Position numbers and translations under genes: made by a program. 64,000 bases of DNA from assembly GCA_041740315.1 (NCBI GenBank), contig JBGSMF010000421.1:29941-93940 (forward strand). Reading direction: 5' to 3'. The notes under the pieces were generated by a model. The model was given only the letters and a program-made list of their open reading frames with translations. It had not been told where the DNA came from and ran no database searches. How positions within the stretch are numbered: the stretch's first letter is position 1; every line of letters starts with the position of its first letter. The stretch is from JBGSMF01 sp041740315. GTDB lineage: Bacteria; Chloroflexota; Anaerolineae; Fen-1058. Below are positions 1 through 8,871 of this stretch, piece by piece.

Positions 1-846
1 CAACTCCTTGACCTCGTCCAGGCCGTCCAGCATCACCACAGCGCTGCCCGCCTTGAGCGCTTGGCGCAGCGTGTCGCCAATCGACGGATCAGCCCCCAGG
101 CCATAGAAATAACCAGCAATAAAATCATCCAGCCGCACGTCGCGCTCGGCCAGCGCATTGGCATAGGCCGACAGCGGCACCAGCACTGGCAGGCGCGGCT
201 CTGCGCCGCCCCCCGTGGCCAGTTGCAGAACCATGAACTTGAGAAACGTCGTCTTGCCCGCGCCGGGGTCGCCCAAAATAACCAGGCCACTGTGTTGTTG
301 CAGCATATCCAACACTGGCATCGGCTCGCTCAGGCGTTCGCCAACTTGCTCGCGCTCATCTTCCGACACCTTGCGCCCGGCCAGCATCAAAGCCTGCCCT
401 GAGCTTGCCGAAGGGTCACGCGCCCATGTTTCGCCGCGCGGCATCTCCACCCGCGCCTTGAGCGACACGTACAAATCCTGCAAAGCCAGCCGCAGCGGCA
501 CCCGGTCCGAAACGCCCATGCCCCTGAAATCCAGGTAACGGTAGCGATCCACCATGCACTGTAGATAGCGCTGGGTGGCCTGGCGCAGATCTTGGGGCGG
601 GCGGGCCTGGCCGATTACCCGGCGAAAAAAATCTTCCGTGACGACAATCTCTATCTTGTCCCCACCAACCACGTCGCCGCCCGCGCTGATCTTGTCGCGG
701 CCTACCGCATCTACCCCGGCTGTGATCTGGTCGCGTCCGGCCATGTCGCCGCCAACAGTCACGCCGCCCACCTGGGACAAGCCACACTTCCAACACGCCA
801 CAGCTTCGTCGGGCAATTCAGTTTTGCATTGTTGGCACTGTTTCAT
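1..846 (-). CDS. NACHT-domain NTPase, N-terminal part (runs off window)
   Basis: Partial gene of 282 codons still open at the window edge, starting at the ATG at 846-844. It opens with a CxxC...CxxC zinc ribbon (MKQCQQCKTE, then CWKCG), followed by three short GGDxxGRDxI-type repeats at about residues 27-55 and a conserved helical stretch. The P-loop reads GDPGAGKTT and the Walker B is VVMLDGLDEV, the classic NACHT order. Bacterial NACHT proteins are STAND ATPases; several characterised ones are antiphage sensors, but many Chloroflexota members have no known role. The sensor and effector C-terminus lies outside the window. About 130 bp separate it from the ABC operon. Family assignment is firm; defence role is inference. 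Confidence 0.85.
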   Translation of the reverse strand, partial: MKQCQQCKTELPDEAVACWKCGLSQVGGVTVGGDMAGRDQITAGVDAVGRDKISAGGDVVGGDKIEIVVTEDFFRRVIGQARPPQDLRQATQRYLQCMVDRYRYLDFRGMGVSDRVPLRLALQDLYVSLKARVEMPRGETWARDPSASSGQALMLAGRKVSEDEREQVGERLSEPMPVLDMLQQHSGLVILGDPGAGKTTFLKFMVLQLATGGGAEPRLPVLVPLSAYANALAERDVRLDDFIAGYFYGLGADPSIGDTLRQALKAGSAVVMLDGLDEVKEL

Positions 847-978
847 AATTTACCTGCTACACACTTACAATACGCCAACTTTTTTATTCCCTGCTCCTCA
901 CTAAAACCTCAACGGAATCGTCGTCCCCGCCCGCAAATTCTCTCGCCCGCGGCTGCCGCCGTCCTATGGATTGTTCGC

Positions 979-1956
979 CTAGGCCAGGTGGCAGGCCGCC
1001 CAATGGCCATTGCCCATGTCTCGCCATTCAGGCTCTTGCTGGCTGCAACGCTCCACAGCGACCGGGCAGCGGGTGTGAAAGCGGCAGCCGGACGGCGGGT
1101 TGACCGGGCTGGGCACATCGCCGGTGAGAATAACGCGCTGGCGCTTGCGCTCGGCCTTGGGATCGGGAACGGGCACCGCGCTTAAAAGCGCCCTGGTATA
1201 GGGGTGAAGCGGATTCGTGTAAAGCTCGTCTTTGGCTGCCAACTCTACAATCTTGCCCAGGTACATCACCGCCACCCGATCGCAGATGTGGCGCACCATC
1301 GAAAGATCGTGCGCAATAAACAAATAGGTCAGGCCCAGCTTGTCTTGCAAATCTTCCAGCAAATTGACCACCTGGGCCTGGATGGACACATCGAGCGCCG
1401 AGATGGGCTCATCGCAAATGATAAATTCCGGATCAGAAGCCAGCGCGCGCGCCACGCCGATGCGCTGACGCTGCCCGCCGGAAAACTCGTGCGGGTAGCG
1501 GTTGACGAACGTTGGGTTCAGGCCCACCAGCGCCAGCAATTCTTGCACCCGCTCGGTCTGGGCGCGGCCCTTTGCAGTGCCATGCACCCACAGCGGCTCG
1601 CCGACGATTGAATTCACCGTCCAGCGCGGATTGAGGCAGGCATAGGGGTCCTGAAAAATCATTTGCGCTTTGCGGCGGACGGCCAACAGCTCGCGCCCGC
1701 CAAGCGTGTAAATATCTTGCCCCCTAAACACAGTGCGCCCGGCGGTTGGAAGATAAAGCCGCAGCATCGTGCGGCCGGCCGTAGATTTGCCGCAGCCCGA
1801 TTCGCCCACCAGCCCCATTGTTTCGCCCTGGCGAATATCGAACGAGATGCCATCCACCGCGTGAACTGCGCCAGTCTGCCGCCTCCAGATAATCCCCTGA
1901 TATATGGGAAAATGCTTTTTTAGGTTCTCAACGCGCACCAGAATCTCGTCGTTCAT
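979..1956 (-). CDS. Oligopeptide/dipeptide ABC transporter ATPase (OppF/DppF type)
   Basis: Cytoplasmic ATPase of 325 residues that powers peptide uptake together with the adjacent OppD-type subunit. Visible motifs are the Walker A GESGCGKST at residues 51-59, the signature FSGGQRQRIGVARAL, Walker B IICDEPISALD and the C-terminal oligopeptide-transporter extension with PSPVNPPSGCRFHTRCP. I chose the MNDEIL start, not the upstream in-frame ATG at 2043, because it forms an ATGA overlap with the preceding gene and begins the conserved domain. It is the last gene of the operon. The substrate cannot be read from the sequence; Opp and Dpp systems are equally compatible. Confidence 0.95.
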   Translation of the reverse strand: MNDEILVRVENLKKHFPIYQGIIWRRQTGAVHAVDGISFDIRQGETMGLVGESGCGKSTAGRTMLRLYLPTAGRTVFRGQDIYTLGGRELLAVRRKAQMIFQDPYACLNPRWTVNSIVGEPLWVHGTAKGRAQTERVQELLALVGLNPTFVNRYPHEFSGGQRQRIGVARALASDPEFIICDEPISALDVSIQAQVVNLLEDLQDKLGLTYLFIAHDLSMVRHICDRVAVMYLGKIVELAAKDELYTNPLHPYTRALLSAVPVPDPKAERKRQRVILTGDVPSPVNPPSGCRFHTRCPVAVERCSQQEPEWRDMGNGHWAACHLA

Positions 1957-2939
1957 CGTGTTCCCCCGCTTTGCACATCCACCCAGCAAGCGATTTCGTG
2001 GCCCGGCGCAACAAGCTGCAGCGCAGGGTTTTGGCGCTTGCACTTTTCCAACGTAAATTGGCAGCGCGGCGCAAATGGGCAGCCCTGGGGCAGGCCAATC
2101 AAGTTAGGCGGCAAGCCTGGGATTGAGGTCAGCCGCTCGGCGCGCGATATATCTACCCTCGGCAGCGCGCCCAGCAGCGCCCGGGTGTAAGGGTGGCGCG
2201 GGTCGTCGTACAAATCATCCACACTGGCGTGCTCTACAATAAAGCCGGCGTACATCACAATGACCCGCTGCGCCAGGCCGGCAATGATGCCCAGGTCGTG
2301 GGTGATCCACACGATGGCCATGCCAATCTCGTCGCGCAAGCGCCGCACCAGGTCAACGATTTGGGCCTGAATCGTCACATCCAGCGCCGTCGTCGGCTCG
2401 TCGGCGATGAGAATTTGCGGCATGCAAGAGATGGACATGGCAATCATCGCGCGCTGCCGCATGCCGCCAGAGAATTGATGCGGGTAACTGTAGCAAGCGC
2501 GGTCAGGCTGCGGGATGCCCACCATCGTCAGCAACTCGATGGTTCGTTGGCGGGCTTGCTCGGCGTTCATCGCCATGTGAAGCTGCAACGCTTCGTCAAC
2601 CTGAAACCCCACCGTCAGCACGGGGTTGAGGCTGGTCATGGGGTCTTGAAAGACCATGGCAATTTCTTTGCCGCGAACGTGGCGCAGCTCCGCTTCGGAT
2701 TTCTTGAGCAAGTCCGAGCCATTATAGAGCGCCTGCCCGGCGGCGATGATGCCGGGCGGCTGTGGGATCAAGCCCATGAGCGAAAGCATGGTGACAGACT
2801 TGCCGCAGCCCGATTCGCCCACCACGCCCAGAGTTTCGCCCTCGTCGAGCGTGAAAGAAACACCATTGACGGCATGCACCAGGCCATCGTAGATTTTAAA
2901 ATGCGTTTGGAGGTTATGAACATCTAGGATGACGGTCAT
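1953..2939 (-). CDS. Oligopeptide/dipeptide ABC transporter ATPase (OppD/DppD type)
   Basis: Second ATPase of the peptide importer, 328 residues. Walker A GESGCGKSV is at residues 41-49, with signature FSGGMRQRAMIAMSI and Walker B ILIADEPTTALD. The C-terminus has the Cys-rich oligopeptide-ATPase extension ending PFAPRCQFTLEKC. The start at 2939 lies one base from the stop of the upstream permease and matches the family N-terminus MTVILDVHNLQTHF; a longer in-frame start at 3011 would run back through the permease gene. Its stop overlaps the start of the next ATPase by four bases, so the two are probably translationally coupled. Confidence 0.95.
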   Translation of the reverse strand: MTVILDVHNLQTHFKIYDGLVHAVNGVSFTLDEGETLGVVGESGCGKSVTMLSLMGLIPQPPGIIAAGQALYNGSDLLKKSEAELRHVRGKEIAMVFQDPMTSLNPVLTVGFQVDEALQLHMAMNAEQARQRTIELLTMVGIPQPDRACYSYPHQFSGGMRQRAMIAMSISCMPQILIADEPTTALDVTIQAQIVDLVRRLRDEIGMAIVWITHDLGIIAGLAQRVIVMYAGFIVEHASVDDLYDDPRHPYTRALLGALPRVDISRAERLTSIPGLPPNLIGLPQGCPFAPRCQFTLEKCKRQNPALQLVAPGHEIACWVDVQSGGTR

Positions 2940-2940
2940 T

Positions 2941-3891
2941 TCATTCCACCATTGTGCGTGGGTCAAGCGCGTCGCGCAGGCCATCGCCCACAAAATTGAT
3001 TGCCAGCACAATCAACAAGATTAGCAAGCCAGGGAAAAACCACAGCCAGGGAGCGTTTTCCAGGTATAGATTGGCGCTTTCCAGCATGTTGCCCCACGTC
3101 GCCGTGGGCGGCCCAACGCCCAGGCCCAGAAAGCTGATATAGGCTTCGGTCCAAATGGCGTTGGCCACACCCAGCGTAGCGTTGACGACGATGGGCGCGA
3201 TGCTGTTGGGCAAGATGTGATAAATGATGATAGACAGGTTCGATGTGCCGATGCAGCGAGCCGCCGTGACAAACTCGCTTTCCTTGAGCGAGAGAAACTG
3301 TGAGCGAACGATGCGCGCCAGGTACATCCAACTGGTCAACCCGATGATGACAACAATGACAATGACGCTGCCGCTCAGCTCGCGGCCCAAAAAGTTAAAG
3401 TTTGGAATTTTGCCGCCCAAATATTTGGCGGCAACAATCAGCAGAAAAAGTTGTGGGATGCACAACAATGCTTCTGTAACCCGCATCAGGACACCATCTA
3501 TCCAGCCACCGTAATAGCCAGAGAGCGCCCCCGCCGCCACGCCAACCACCAGCGACACGGCCACGGCCGCCAGGCCAATCAGCATGGAAATCTGCCCGCC
3601 ATAAATCGTGCGCGCCAAAATGTCTCGGCCAACGGCATCGGTGCCCCACAGGTGCGCCGACGAAGGAGCTTGCAACTTGATGGTCACATCATTATAATTA
3701 GCATACTCTTCTGAAAAGACAAATGCTCCCCCCACCACATAAACAATGAGCAAAATGAACAGCCCCAGGCCAAACATTGCCATCTTGTGCCGGCGAAAGC
3801 GCCGCCAGGCCAATTGGGTGGGGGTGAGCGGCTCGCGAGTTGCCAGAATATCCAGATCTGTTGGGGACGTTGATTCTTCTACAGTTGCCAT
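2941..3891 (-). CDS. Peptide ABC transporter permease (OppC/DppC type)
   Basis: Inner-membrane permease of 316 residues with a soluble N-terminal OppC_N segment (LAWRRFRRHKMAMFGLGLFILL) and a BPD_transp_1 domain. The EAA loop, the contact site for the ATPases, reads VTAARCIGTSNLSIIIYHILPN. About six membrane segments are visible. It follows the OppB-type permease with a 66-bp gap that contains a perfect 11-bp stem hairpin (3918-3943), and its stop is one base before the OppD-type start. Function follows from family and operon. Confidence 0.95.
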   Translation of the reverse strand: MATVEESTSPTDLDILATREPLTPTQLAWRRFRRHKMAMFGLGLFILLIVYVVGGAFVFSEEYANYNDVTIKLQAPSSAHLWGTDAVGRDILARTIYGGQISMLIGLAAVAVSLVVGVAAGALSGYYGGWIDGVLMRVTEALLCIPQLFLLIVAAKYLGGKIPNFNFLGRELSGSVIVIVVIIGLTSWMYLARIVRSQFLSLKESEFVTAARCIGTSNLSIIIYHILPNSIAPIVVNATLGVANAIWTEAYISFLGLGVGPPTATWGNMLESANLYLENAPWLWFFPGLLILLIVLAINFVGDGLRDALDPRTMVE

Positions 3892-3917
3892 GCCAGCTCC
3901 TTAAAGGCCTCTAAAAT

Positions 3918-3943
3918 TAGCGCGGCATGGGGATGCCGCGCTA
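3918..3943. repeat. Hairpin with GGGG loop between the two permease genes
   Basis: Perfect 11-bp inverted repeat (TAGCGCGGCAT / ATGCCGCGCTA) closing a GGGG loop. There is no T-run, so it is not an obvious terminator. It may slow RNases or just be a member of the dispersed GGGG/CCCC-loop palindrome family also seen at 25599, 31318, 35050 and 62398. Confidence 0.8.
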
Positions 3944-3957
3944 CGTGCGACATATAT

Positions 3958-4989
3958 CTAATCATAACGAATGCGCGGGTCTAGGAACGTGTACGTGACA
4001 TCGGTGATAAGCTGAAATATCACCACCAGCACGGCGATCATCATGACAATGCCCATCATCACCGGATAGTCGGTGCGCACCGTATGATCGTAGAACAGCC
4101 GGCCCATTCCCGGCCAGGCAAAGATCGCTTCGGTCACCACCGCGCCGCCGAGCAAAAAGGGCAAATCCAAGCCCACCACTGTCACCAACGGCAAGGCGGC
4201 ATTTTTAAGGGCGTGGATGAACACGACCCTCCGCTCGGCCAGGCCCTTGGCGCGCGCGGTGCGAATATAATCCTGCCGGATCACTTCGAGCATACTGCCA
4301 CGGATATAGCGACTATACCCGGCAATGCTGATAACGGCCAGGGTCGTGACCGGCAGCACCATGTGCCAGAGTGTCTGTTGCAGGCTGCGCCCGGCCTGGG
4401 GGTCGAACATGCCGCCGGTAGGCAAATAGGGCCAGCCCCAACGCTTGAAATAAATGCCAAAAATATAAATCAGCCCCAGCCCCAAAAGCGGGATAGGCAT
4501 AGACAAGCCAATAAAAGAAAGCGCCGCAACCGTGTGATCGTAGAGTGAATACTGTTTGAGGGCCGAGCTCATTCCGACCACCAGCGAGGCGATTAAAATA
4601 AGAATCTCTGAGCTGAGCATCAAGAGAAGCGTGTTAGGCAAACGCTCTGCGATCATTTCCGTCACCGGGCGGCGCGTGATGAACGATGTGCCCAGGTCGC
4701 CGCGCAAAATGCCCTTGCGCGTGCCGTACGTTTCAGGGATAGTGTCACCATCCAGGTCAAGCTTCATCCAGTCGTTGCCCACCAGCCAGACCACATAGCG
4801 CACATAAATCGGCTTATCCAGCCCAAGCTGCCGCGTCAGCCGGATGCGGTCCTCAGACTTGATCACCTGCCGCCCCCCAAAGGTGGCAAGCGGGTCGCCC
4901 ATTTCGACCGCCAAGACAAAAATAAGCACGCTGACAATGATCAACAGCGGAATTGACTGTAGCAAACGGCGAATGACATAGCGGCCCAT
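3958..4989 (-). CDS. Peptide ABC transporter permease (OppB/DppB type)
   Basis: Inner-membrane permease of 343 residues. It starts MGRYVIRRLLQSIPLLIIVSVLIFVL, the standard OppB N-terminal membrane segment, and carries the EAA loop motif YIRTARAKGLAERRVVFIHALKNA near residues 230-255. The domain order and length match the family. It is the first permease after the binding-protein gene and is separated from it by a 73-bp gap holding a GC-rich stem-loop, which may lower permease expression relative to the binding protein. Confidence 0.95.
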   Translation of the reverse strand: MGRYVIRRLLQSIPLLIIVSVLIFVLAVEMGDPLATFGGRQVIKSEDRIRLTRQLGLDKPIYVRYVVWLVGNDWMKLDLDGDTIPETYGTRKGILRGDLGTSFITRRPVTEMIAERLPNTLLLMLSSEILILIASLVVGMSSALKQYSLYDHTVAALSFIGLSMPIPLLGLGLIYIFGIYFKRWGWPYLPTGGMFDPQAGRSLQQTLWHMVLPVTTLAVISIAGYSRYIRGSMLEVIRQDYIRTARAKGLAERRVVFIHALKNAALPLVTVVGLDLPFLLGGAVVTEAIFAWPGMGRLFYDHTVRTDYPVMMGIVMMIAVLVVIFQLITDVTYTFLDPRIRYD

Positions 4990-5019
4990 AAGAAACTCCT
5001 GCCCCTGCCCCCCAAAAAG

Positions 5020-5045
5020 CCCTCCCCCGCTGATGCGGGGGAGGG
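5020..5045. terminator. GC-rich intercistronic stem-loop (attenuator-like)
   Basis: Perfect 11-bp stem CCCTCCCCCGC / GCGGGGGAGGG with a 4-base loop between the binding-protein and permease genes. On the minus strand it is followed by TTTTTGGG (complement of 5010-5019), a weak T-run. Such hairpins commonly set a binding-protein to permease expression ratio; here that role is inferred. Confidence 0.6.
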
Positions 5046-5062
5046 AAAAAGGGAGAGGGCTA

Positions 5063-6820
5063 CTATTTCATATCCCACTCGTGGGCATTCCACAGCGGGG
5101 TAGCGCCAGAAATCTTGACATTCTGCAAGCTCTTGGACACAGCCCACCAATCTGGGTCATCCCACATACTTATCCAGTAAACCTGGTCGCTGAGAATCTC
5201 GGCAATCCGGTGGAACATTTTAGCCCGTTCCTGCTGGCGGGCCGGGTCTAAAAGGGTTGCCTGCGTGCGGAACAGTTCATCCAGTTCCTTGTCGCAGAAA
5301 AACTGCCAGTTGGAACCGGCCGGGTTATCGTCTGAAGGAATTTCGCTGCACAGCCAGGCGTTTATATCCGGGTCGGGGAACGAGCAGGTGGTAGACCACT
5401 CGGCAATGTCATACCCGCCGATGGCAATGGGGCCGCTGTCGCCATAGCTGTTCCAGAACACGTCGCTGGAAAAGTTGAGCAGCTCGACATCAATGCCGAC
5501 CTCTTTGAGCATCTGCTGGACAATGACCTGGGTGTTCTTGCGGACTTCGCGCGTGGTGGTGGCATAGCGCAGCTTGAGCTTGACGCCGTCTTTTTCGCGG
5601 ATACCGTCAGCGCCTTTCTTCCAGCCAGCTTCATCGAGCAGCTTTTCAGCTCCGGCTTTGTCATAAGGGATAGGCTTGAGGTCGGGATCGGCCCAGATAG
5701 AACCGCTCCAATCCCACAGGGTAAGCGCCGGTTTGGTTCGCCCGTTGAGCAATTCTTGGGTGATCTTGTCGCGATCCACCGCCATAACAACAGCCCGACG
5801 CACATTAACATCGAGCATGGCCGGATGCGCCTTGGTCTTTTCATCGGGGCTCAGGTTAAAGAACCAAGACTCTTTGTAGCCAGATTCGGCCCGCACAAAG
5901 TCAAACGTTCCCAGTTTTTCCAGGTCGGGCATGTCGGCATACGAGATAAAGGTGCCCAGTTCAACATCGCCGGCCTTGAGCGCGGCAATTTGCGCCGCGT
6001 CATCGGGCACAATCTTGAAAAAGATCTGGTTTACCTTAGGCTTGCCCAGCCAAAAATCGGGGTTGGCTTCAAAGATCAGGTGGCTGCCCGACTGCCATTC
6101 TTTGAACAGGAACGGCCCGCAGCTTACGGTAGGGTTGCGGTTCCATTCGGCGTTGTCAATCGTCCCATCCTTCTGGAATACTGGTTCCAAGACGTGCTTG
6201 GGAAGGGCCTGGGTGGCATTCACATTGGTAAAGATCTTGGAATACCAGGGCGCGTAGGGAGATTTAAAAGTGACGACAAGTGTATACTTGTCTTTGGCCT
6301 CTACTTTTTCCACAAAGGCCTCAAAGGGGTCGCGGCTCTGAACCGCGTTCTTGTCTGACATGTTCATCTGCCACGTAAAGACATAATCGTCGGCAGTCAG
6401 CGGCGTGCCATCAGACCATTTGACATCTTCGCGCAGCTTGTAGGTAATGACCATGCCATCGGCTGAAATGCCGCCGTTGGCCACCGTGGGCAATTCCTTG
6501 GCAATCCAGGGAATAGGCAGGTTGTTTTCATCAAAAGTAATCAGGCCGGTGGCCAGGTAGAGATCGCGCGTGACCTGCGCGAACCACATGCTGGTGTAAA
6601 GCGGGTTGAGGTTGTCAGGCTCTTGGGTAAAGCTCACGCGGATGACTTTGGGTTTGGCGGGCGACGGCTCGGTGGGCTTAGCCGGAGCATCGGTGGGCTT
6701 GGTTGAAGATTGAGTGGGCGGCGCTTGGGTAGTGGTTCCGCCACAACCAGCCAACAATGCAACAATGACGAGAATGGCCAGCAGCCATTGGACTATTTGC
6801 CTAGTTTTAGGCCTAAACAT
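5063..6820 (-). CDS. Peptide ABC transporter substrate-binding lipoprotein (family 5)
   Basis: Extracellular solute-binding protein of 585 residues that delivers peptides to the importer. The start at 6820 has a strong ribosome site (AGGAGGAGCGAA just upstream), which is better than the in-frame ATG at 6862. A signal peptide ends in the lipobox LLAGC, followed by a Thr/Pro-rich linker (about residues 33-60), then an SBP_bac_5 domain: FTQEPDNLNPLY, the DVKWSDGTPLTADDYVFTW motif and a typical C-terminal lobe. It is the first gene of the operon, so the promoter must lie in 6821-7145, a region full of palindromes. Confidence 0.95.
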   Translation of the reverse strand: MFRPKTRQIVQWLLAILVIVALLAGCGGTTTQAPPTQSSTKPTDAPAKPTEPSPAKPKVIRVSFTQEPDNLNPLYTSMWFAQVTRDLYLATGLITFDENNLPIPWIAKELPTVANGGISADGMVITYKLREDVKWSDGTPLTADDYVFTWQMNMSDKNAVQSRDPFEAFVEKVEAKDKYTLVVTFKSPYAPWYSKIFTNVNATQALPKHVLEPVFQKDGTIDNAEWNRNPTVSCGPFLFKEWQSGSHLIFEANPDFWLGKPKVNQIFFKIVPDDAAQIAALKAGDVELGTFISYADMPDLEKLGTFDFVRAESGYKESWFFNLSPDEKTKAHPAMLDVNVRRAVVMAVDRDKITQELLNGRTKPALTLWDWSGSIWADPDLKPIPYDKAGAEKLLDEAGWKKGADGIREKDGVKLKLRYATTTREVRKNTQVIVQQMLKEVGIDVELLNFSSDVFWNSYGDSGPIAIGGYDIAEWSTTCSFPDPDINAWLCSEIPSDDNPAGSNWQFFCDKELDELFRTQATLLDPARQQERAKMFHRIAEILSDQVYWISMWDDPDWWAVSKSLQNVKISGATPLWNAHEWDMK

Positions 6821-6936
6821 TTCGCTCCTCCTGAGCATATTGGGATAACGAATTTCAAGCAAGCTGGATGGGCTGCTCGATCTTCGGCTCTGTGAGAAAA
6901 GACTCCAGCCTTACCTCCTTTCGCGCCAGCCGTCAC

Positions 6937-7023
6937 CCCCCGCAGGTTACACAAACCTACGGGAGGACAGCCGGTAACCAAGTTATTCACCCTCCCGCAG
7001 GCTTGTTGTAACCTGCGGGAGGG
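6937..7023. repeat. Two CCCTCCCGCAGG-type palindromes in a 325-bp gene-free stretch
   Basis: The 325-bp stretch 6821-7145 has no gene. It holds two related inverted repeats: an imperfect one at about 6937-6966 (CCCCCGCAGGTT / AACCTACGGGAGG) and a perfect 12-bp one at 6990-7001 / 7012-7023 (CCCTCCCGCAGG / CCTGCGGGAGGG). The same 14-base arm recurs at 60277-60353. These look like REP/MITE copies, not terminators, since no T-run follows. Confidence 0.75.
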
Positions 7024-7106
7024 CAGACAGCCAACATCTACACTGGTATTTTAGCACAAATCCACCCAGTGCACAGCAGATGTGCAAATGCGCAGATGCG
7101 CAGATG

Positions 7107-7115
7107 TGGTAAAAT
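7107..7115 (+). promoter_or_regulatory. Extended -10 upstream of the interrupted isomerase gene
   Basis: TGGTAAAAT fits an extended -10 (TGn plus TATAAT-like) and lies 30 bp before the ATG at 7146, with a GAGG ribosome site at 7134-7138. No good -35 is visible. Similar TGGTATAAT or TGGTATCAT boxes occur before other genes here. Confidence 0.5.
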
Positions 7116-7145
7116 TAACAGCACACCATCAGCCGAGGTAAGACC

Positions 7146-7180
7146 ATGCAAATCGCCATCAATACTGGCAGCCTATCTTT
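7146..7180 (+). pseudogene. 5' fragment of sugar-phosphate isomerase/epimerase gene, interrupted by the element
   Basis: ATG CAA ATC GCC ATC AAT ACT GGC AGC CTA TCT TT encodes MQIAINTGSLS, the usual first beta strand of an AP-endonuclease-2-like TIM barrel. Coding then runs into the mobile element. The missing remainder starts at 23972: joining 7180 to 23972 continues the frame exactly (35 + 775 = 810 bases, 269 residues) as MQIAINTGSLSFDTLAALSQ. A ribosome site GAGGTAAG lies just upstream. This defines the integration site. Confidence 0.9.
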
Positions 7181-8853
7181 GGACTGCCTAACTCAAAATG
7201 CGCCGCTTCGCTGCCGTCAAGCAAACCCAATATATCCACATGCCCATTAGCGTAAACTTCAACCCTATCACATAGTACCCTAATGATCTCTTGACGTTCT
7301 CTCAGTATGGCAAGGCGCTTTTCCTTCGGCTTTGCCATTAAAACCTCTGGTTCTTGGTCAATCTCAGGTAAGCGGGTTTCTAACGTTCCCATTAACTCAG
7401 TGACATAGGCCAGGCCGTGCGCTACCTTGTCGGCGTTATCCCTCAACTCTATAAGTTGCGATAGTGTATTTTGCCAGTGCTGGCGGGCGTCGTTGGTCTC
7501 TTGTATTCGGGCGTCAAATTCGTCATCGGTCATCTTGCCGCGTGCGTTTTGCCTCTGGTATGTGGCGCGTTCCTGATCAATCTCTGCGAGTTTTTGCCGC
7601 GCATGGGCTATATCGCTTGCTGTATCATTGCCTTGCCGTTGGAGTTCGGCTTGACGGTTCAATATTTGCGCTTGGATTAGCTCAGGATGTTTAATACCAT
7701 TGTCTACCACGTATCGCCACACGGCCCAGTCTAGCCTTTCGCCATTCCACCAACACGGGCGGGCGTGTGGCTCATGTGGGTATGCCTCACCAGCATAACA
7801 ACGATAACAAAATGCCTCTTTGTCGTATCTCTTGCGCGTTCCATCTTTGCGCTTGCACCCCAACTGATAACGGATTGCTTTAGCACCAATCTTACCCCCA
7901 CAATCACCACAGTACAAAATTCCTTGAAGCAAGTATACCCCTTTCGCGTTACGTGTCGCCATGATTTTATTTTTGTCTATCTTTTCTTGTACCCTTTGCC
8001 ACAATTCGGGCGTGATTATTTGAGGTATTGTGATTGCGTATTCTGTCCCATCGTCAAAATGCCAAATTGCCCTACCTGTATAATCCTCACTTCTCAGCAT
8101 GGAACTAATTAACCTTGCGTTCCATTCGTGCCTTGTTGCAAAGCCTTTTTGCTCCACACCCTGCTTTACCAGTTCTGCGCTAATGTCTCTCATGGTCATT
8201 CCAGCATCACACCAATGAAAAACCATTTCAACCGCCATAGCCTCTTCGGGTTTAAGAATGATAGCCCGCCCGCGCTTGCCTGGTTCTTTGATTGTACTGT
8301 AACCATAGCGCCAATACTCCCCAGGCCAGCGACCTTGCTTGAGCGTTCCAAGTTTGCCTAGCTTGATACGTTCCACACGGCGCTTGTTTTCCTCGCGTCC
8401 TATCACCGCCTTGATGTGCAAAACAAAACGGTCAATTGTAGCACCTGTGGCATCTATCACCATAACGGGCGGGCGAGTGCCGCGTGCCTTGTCTCCAAGG
8501 TCAAGCGCATCCTCTAGTACACTGGCAACTCTCGGATGTCTGACTAGCCTATCATCACGCCAGCATAGCACTATATCAAAATCGCCCGTCTTGACGCTTT
8601 CCAGCATTGTAAGGAATTGTGGGCGATCTGCGCGTTCGCCGCTTGGGTTAACCACTGTGCCTTTTTTGGGTGTTTGTGTAGCTGTATAATTTTCGGCGTC
8701 GGTATATTCGGCTAGAATCTCCCACCCATTATGCTCACAAAACAAACGCATTTGGGCTAGTTGTTCGTCAATGCTTACATCATCCTCTTTGTTTTGGTCT
8801 TCTTTACTAACACGGGCGTACAATACTACCCGCCTCATCTTTTGCTCTGCCAT
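7159..8853 (-). CDS. Large serine recombinase (site-specific integrase), integrated form
   Basis: Protein of 564 residues. The resolvase domain starts VVLYARVSKEDQ with the catalytic serine at residue 16; a recombinase domain follows at about 165-280, a zinc ribbon with C315, C318, C349 and C352, then a coiled coil at about 395-470. It catalyses attP x attB integration. A good ribosome site (AAAGGACAAG) precedes the ATG at 8853. Its last five residues (IGCQY) and stop lie in host DNA beyond the crossover. In the excised circle the same frame would read through attP into 23968-23875, adding 30 other residues before a TAG, for 589 residues in total. Next to attL, as expected for an integrase. 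Confidence 0.95.
   Translation of the reverse strand: MAEQKMRRVVLYARVSKEDQNKEDDVSIDEQLAQMRLFCEHNGWEILAEYTDAENYTATQTPKKGTVVNPSGERADRPQFLTMLESVKTGDFDIVLCWRDDRLVRHPRVASVLEDALDLGDKARGTRPPVMVIDATGATIDRFVLHIKAVIGREENKRRVERIKLGKLGTLKQGRWPGEYWRYGYSTIKEPGKRGRAIILKPEEAMAVEMVFHWCDAGMTMRDISAELVKQGVEQKGFATRHEWNARLISSMLRSEDYTGRAIWHFDDGTEYAITIPQIITPELWQRVQEKIDKNKIMATRNAKGVYLLQGILYCGDCGGKIGAKAIRYQLGCKRKDGTRKRYDKEAFCYRCYAGEAYPHEPHARPCWWNGERLDWAVWRYVVDNGIKHPELIQAQILNRQAELQRQGNDTASDIAHARQKLAEIDQERATYQRQNARGKMTDDEFDARIQETNDARQHWQNTLSQLIELRDNADKVAHGLAYVTELMGTLETRLPEIDQEPEVLMAKPKEKRLAILRERQEIIRVLCDRVEVYANGHVDILGLLDGSEAAHFELGSPKIGCQY
7160..7205. other. attL: left junction of the integrative element
   Basis: The left host-element junction. 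The segment TCTTT at 7176-7180 is repeated at 23967-23971 and is followed on both sides by xGAC, giving 8 of 9 matching bases. Left of it is host isomerase coding sequence; right of it is element DNA. Large serine integrases cross over at a central dinucleotide with little flanking identity, which fits such a short shared core. Confidence 0.85.
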
Positions 8854-8871
8854 TGTAACTTGTCCTTTCGT

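Noticed and set aside
4084..4548. Long plus-strand open frames across the ABC operon and the giant kinase (for example 4084-4548, 46578-47192)
   Set aside because: They are antisense shadows in GC-rich codons and lack ribosome sites and domains.
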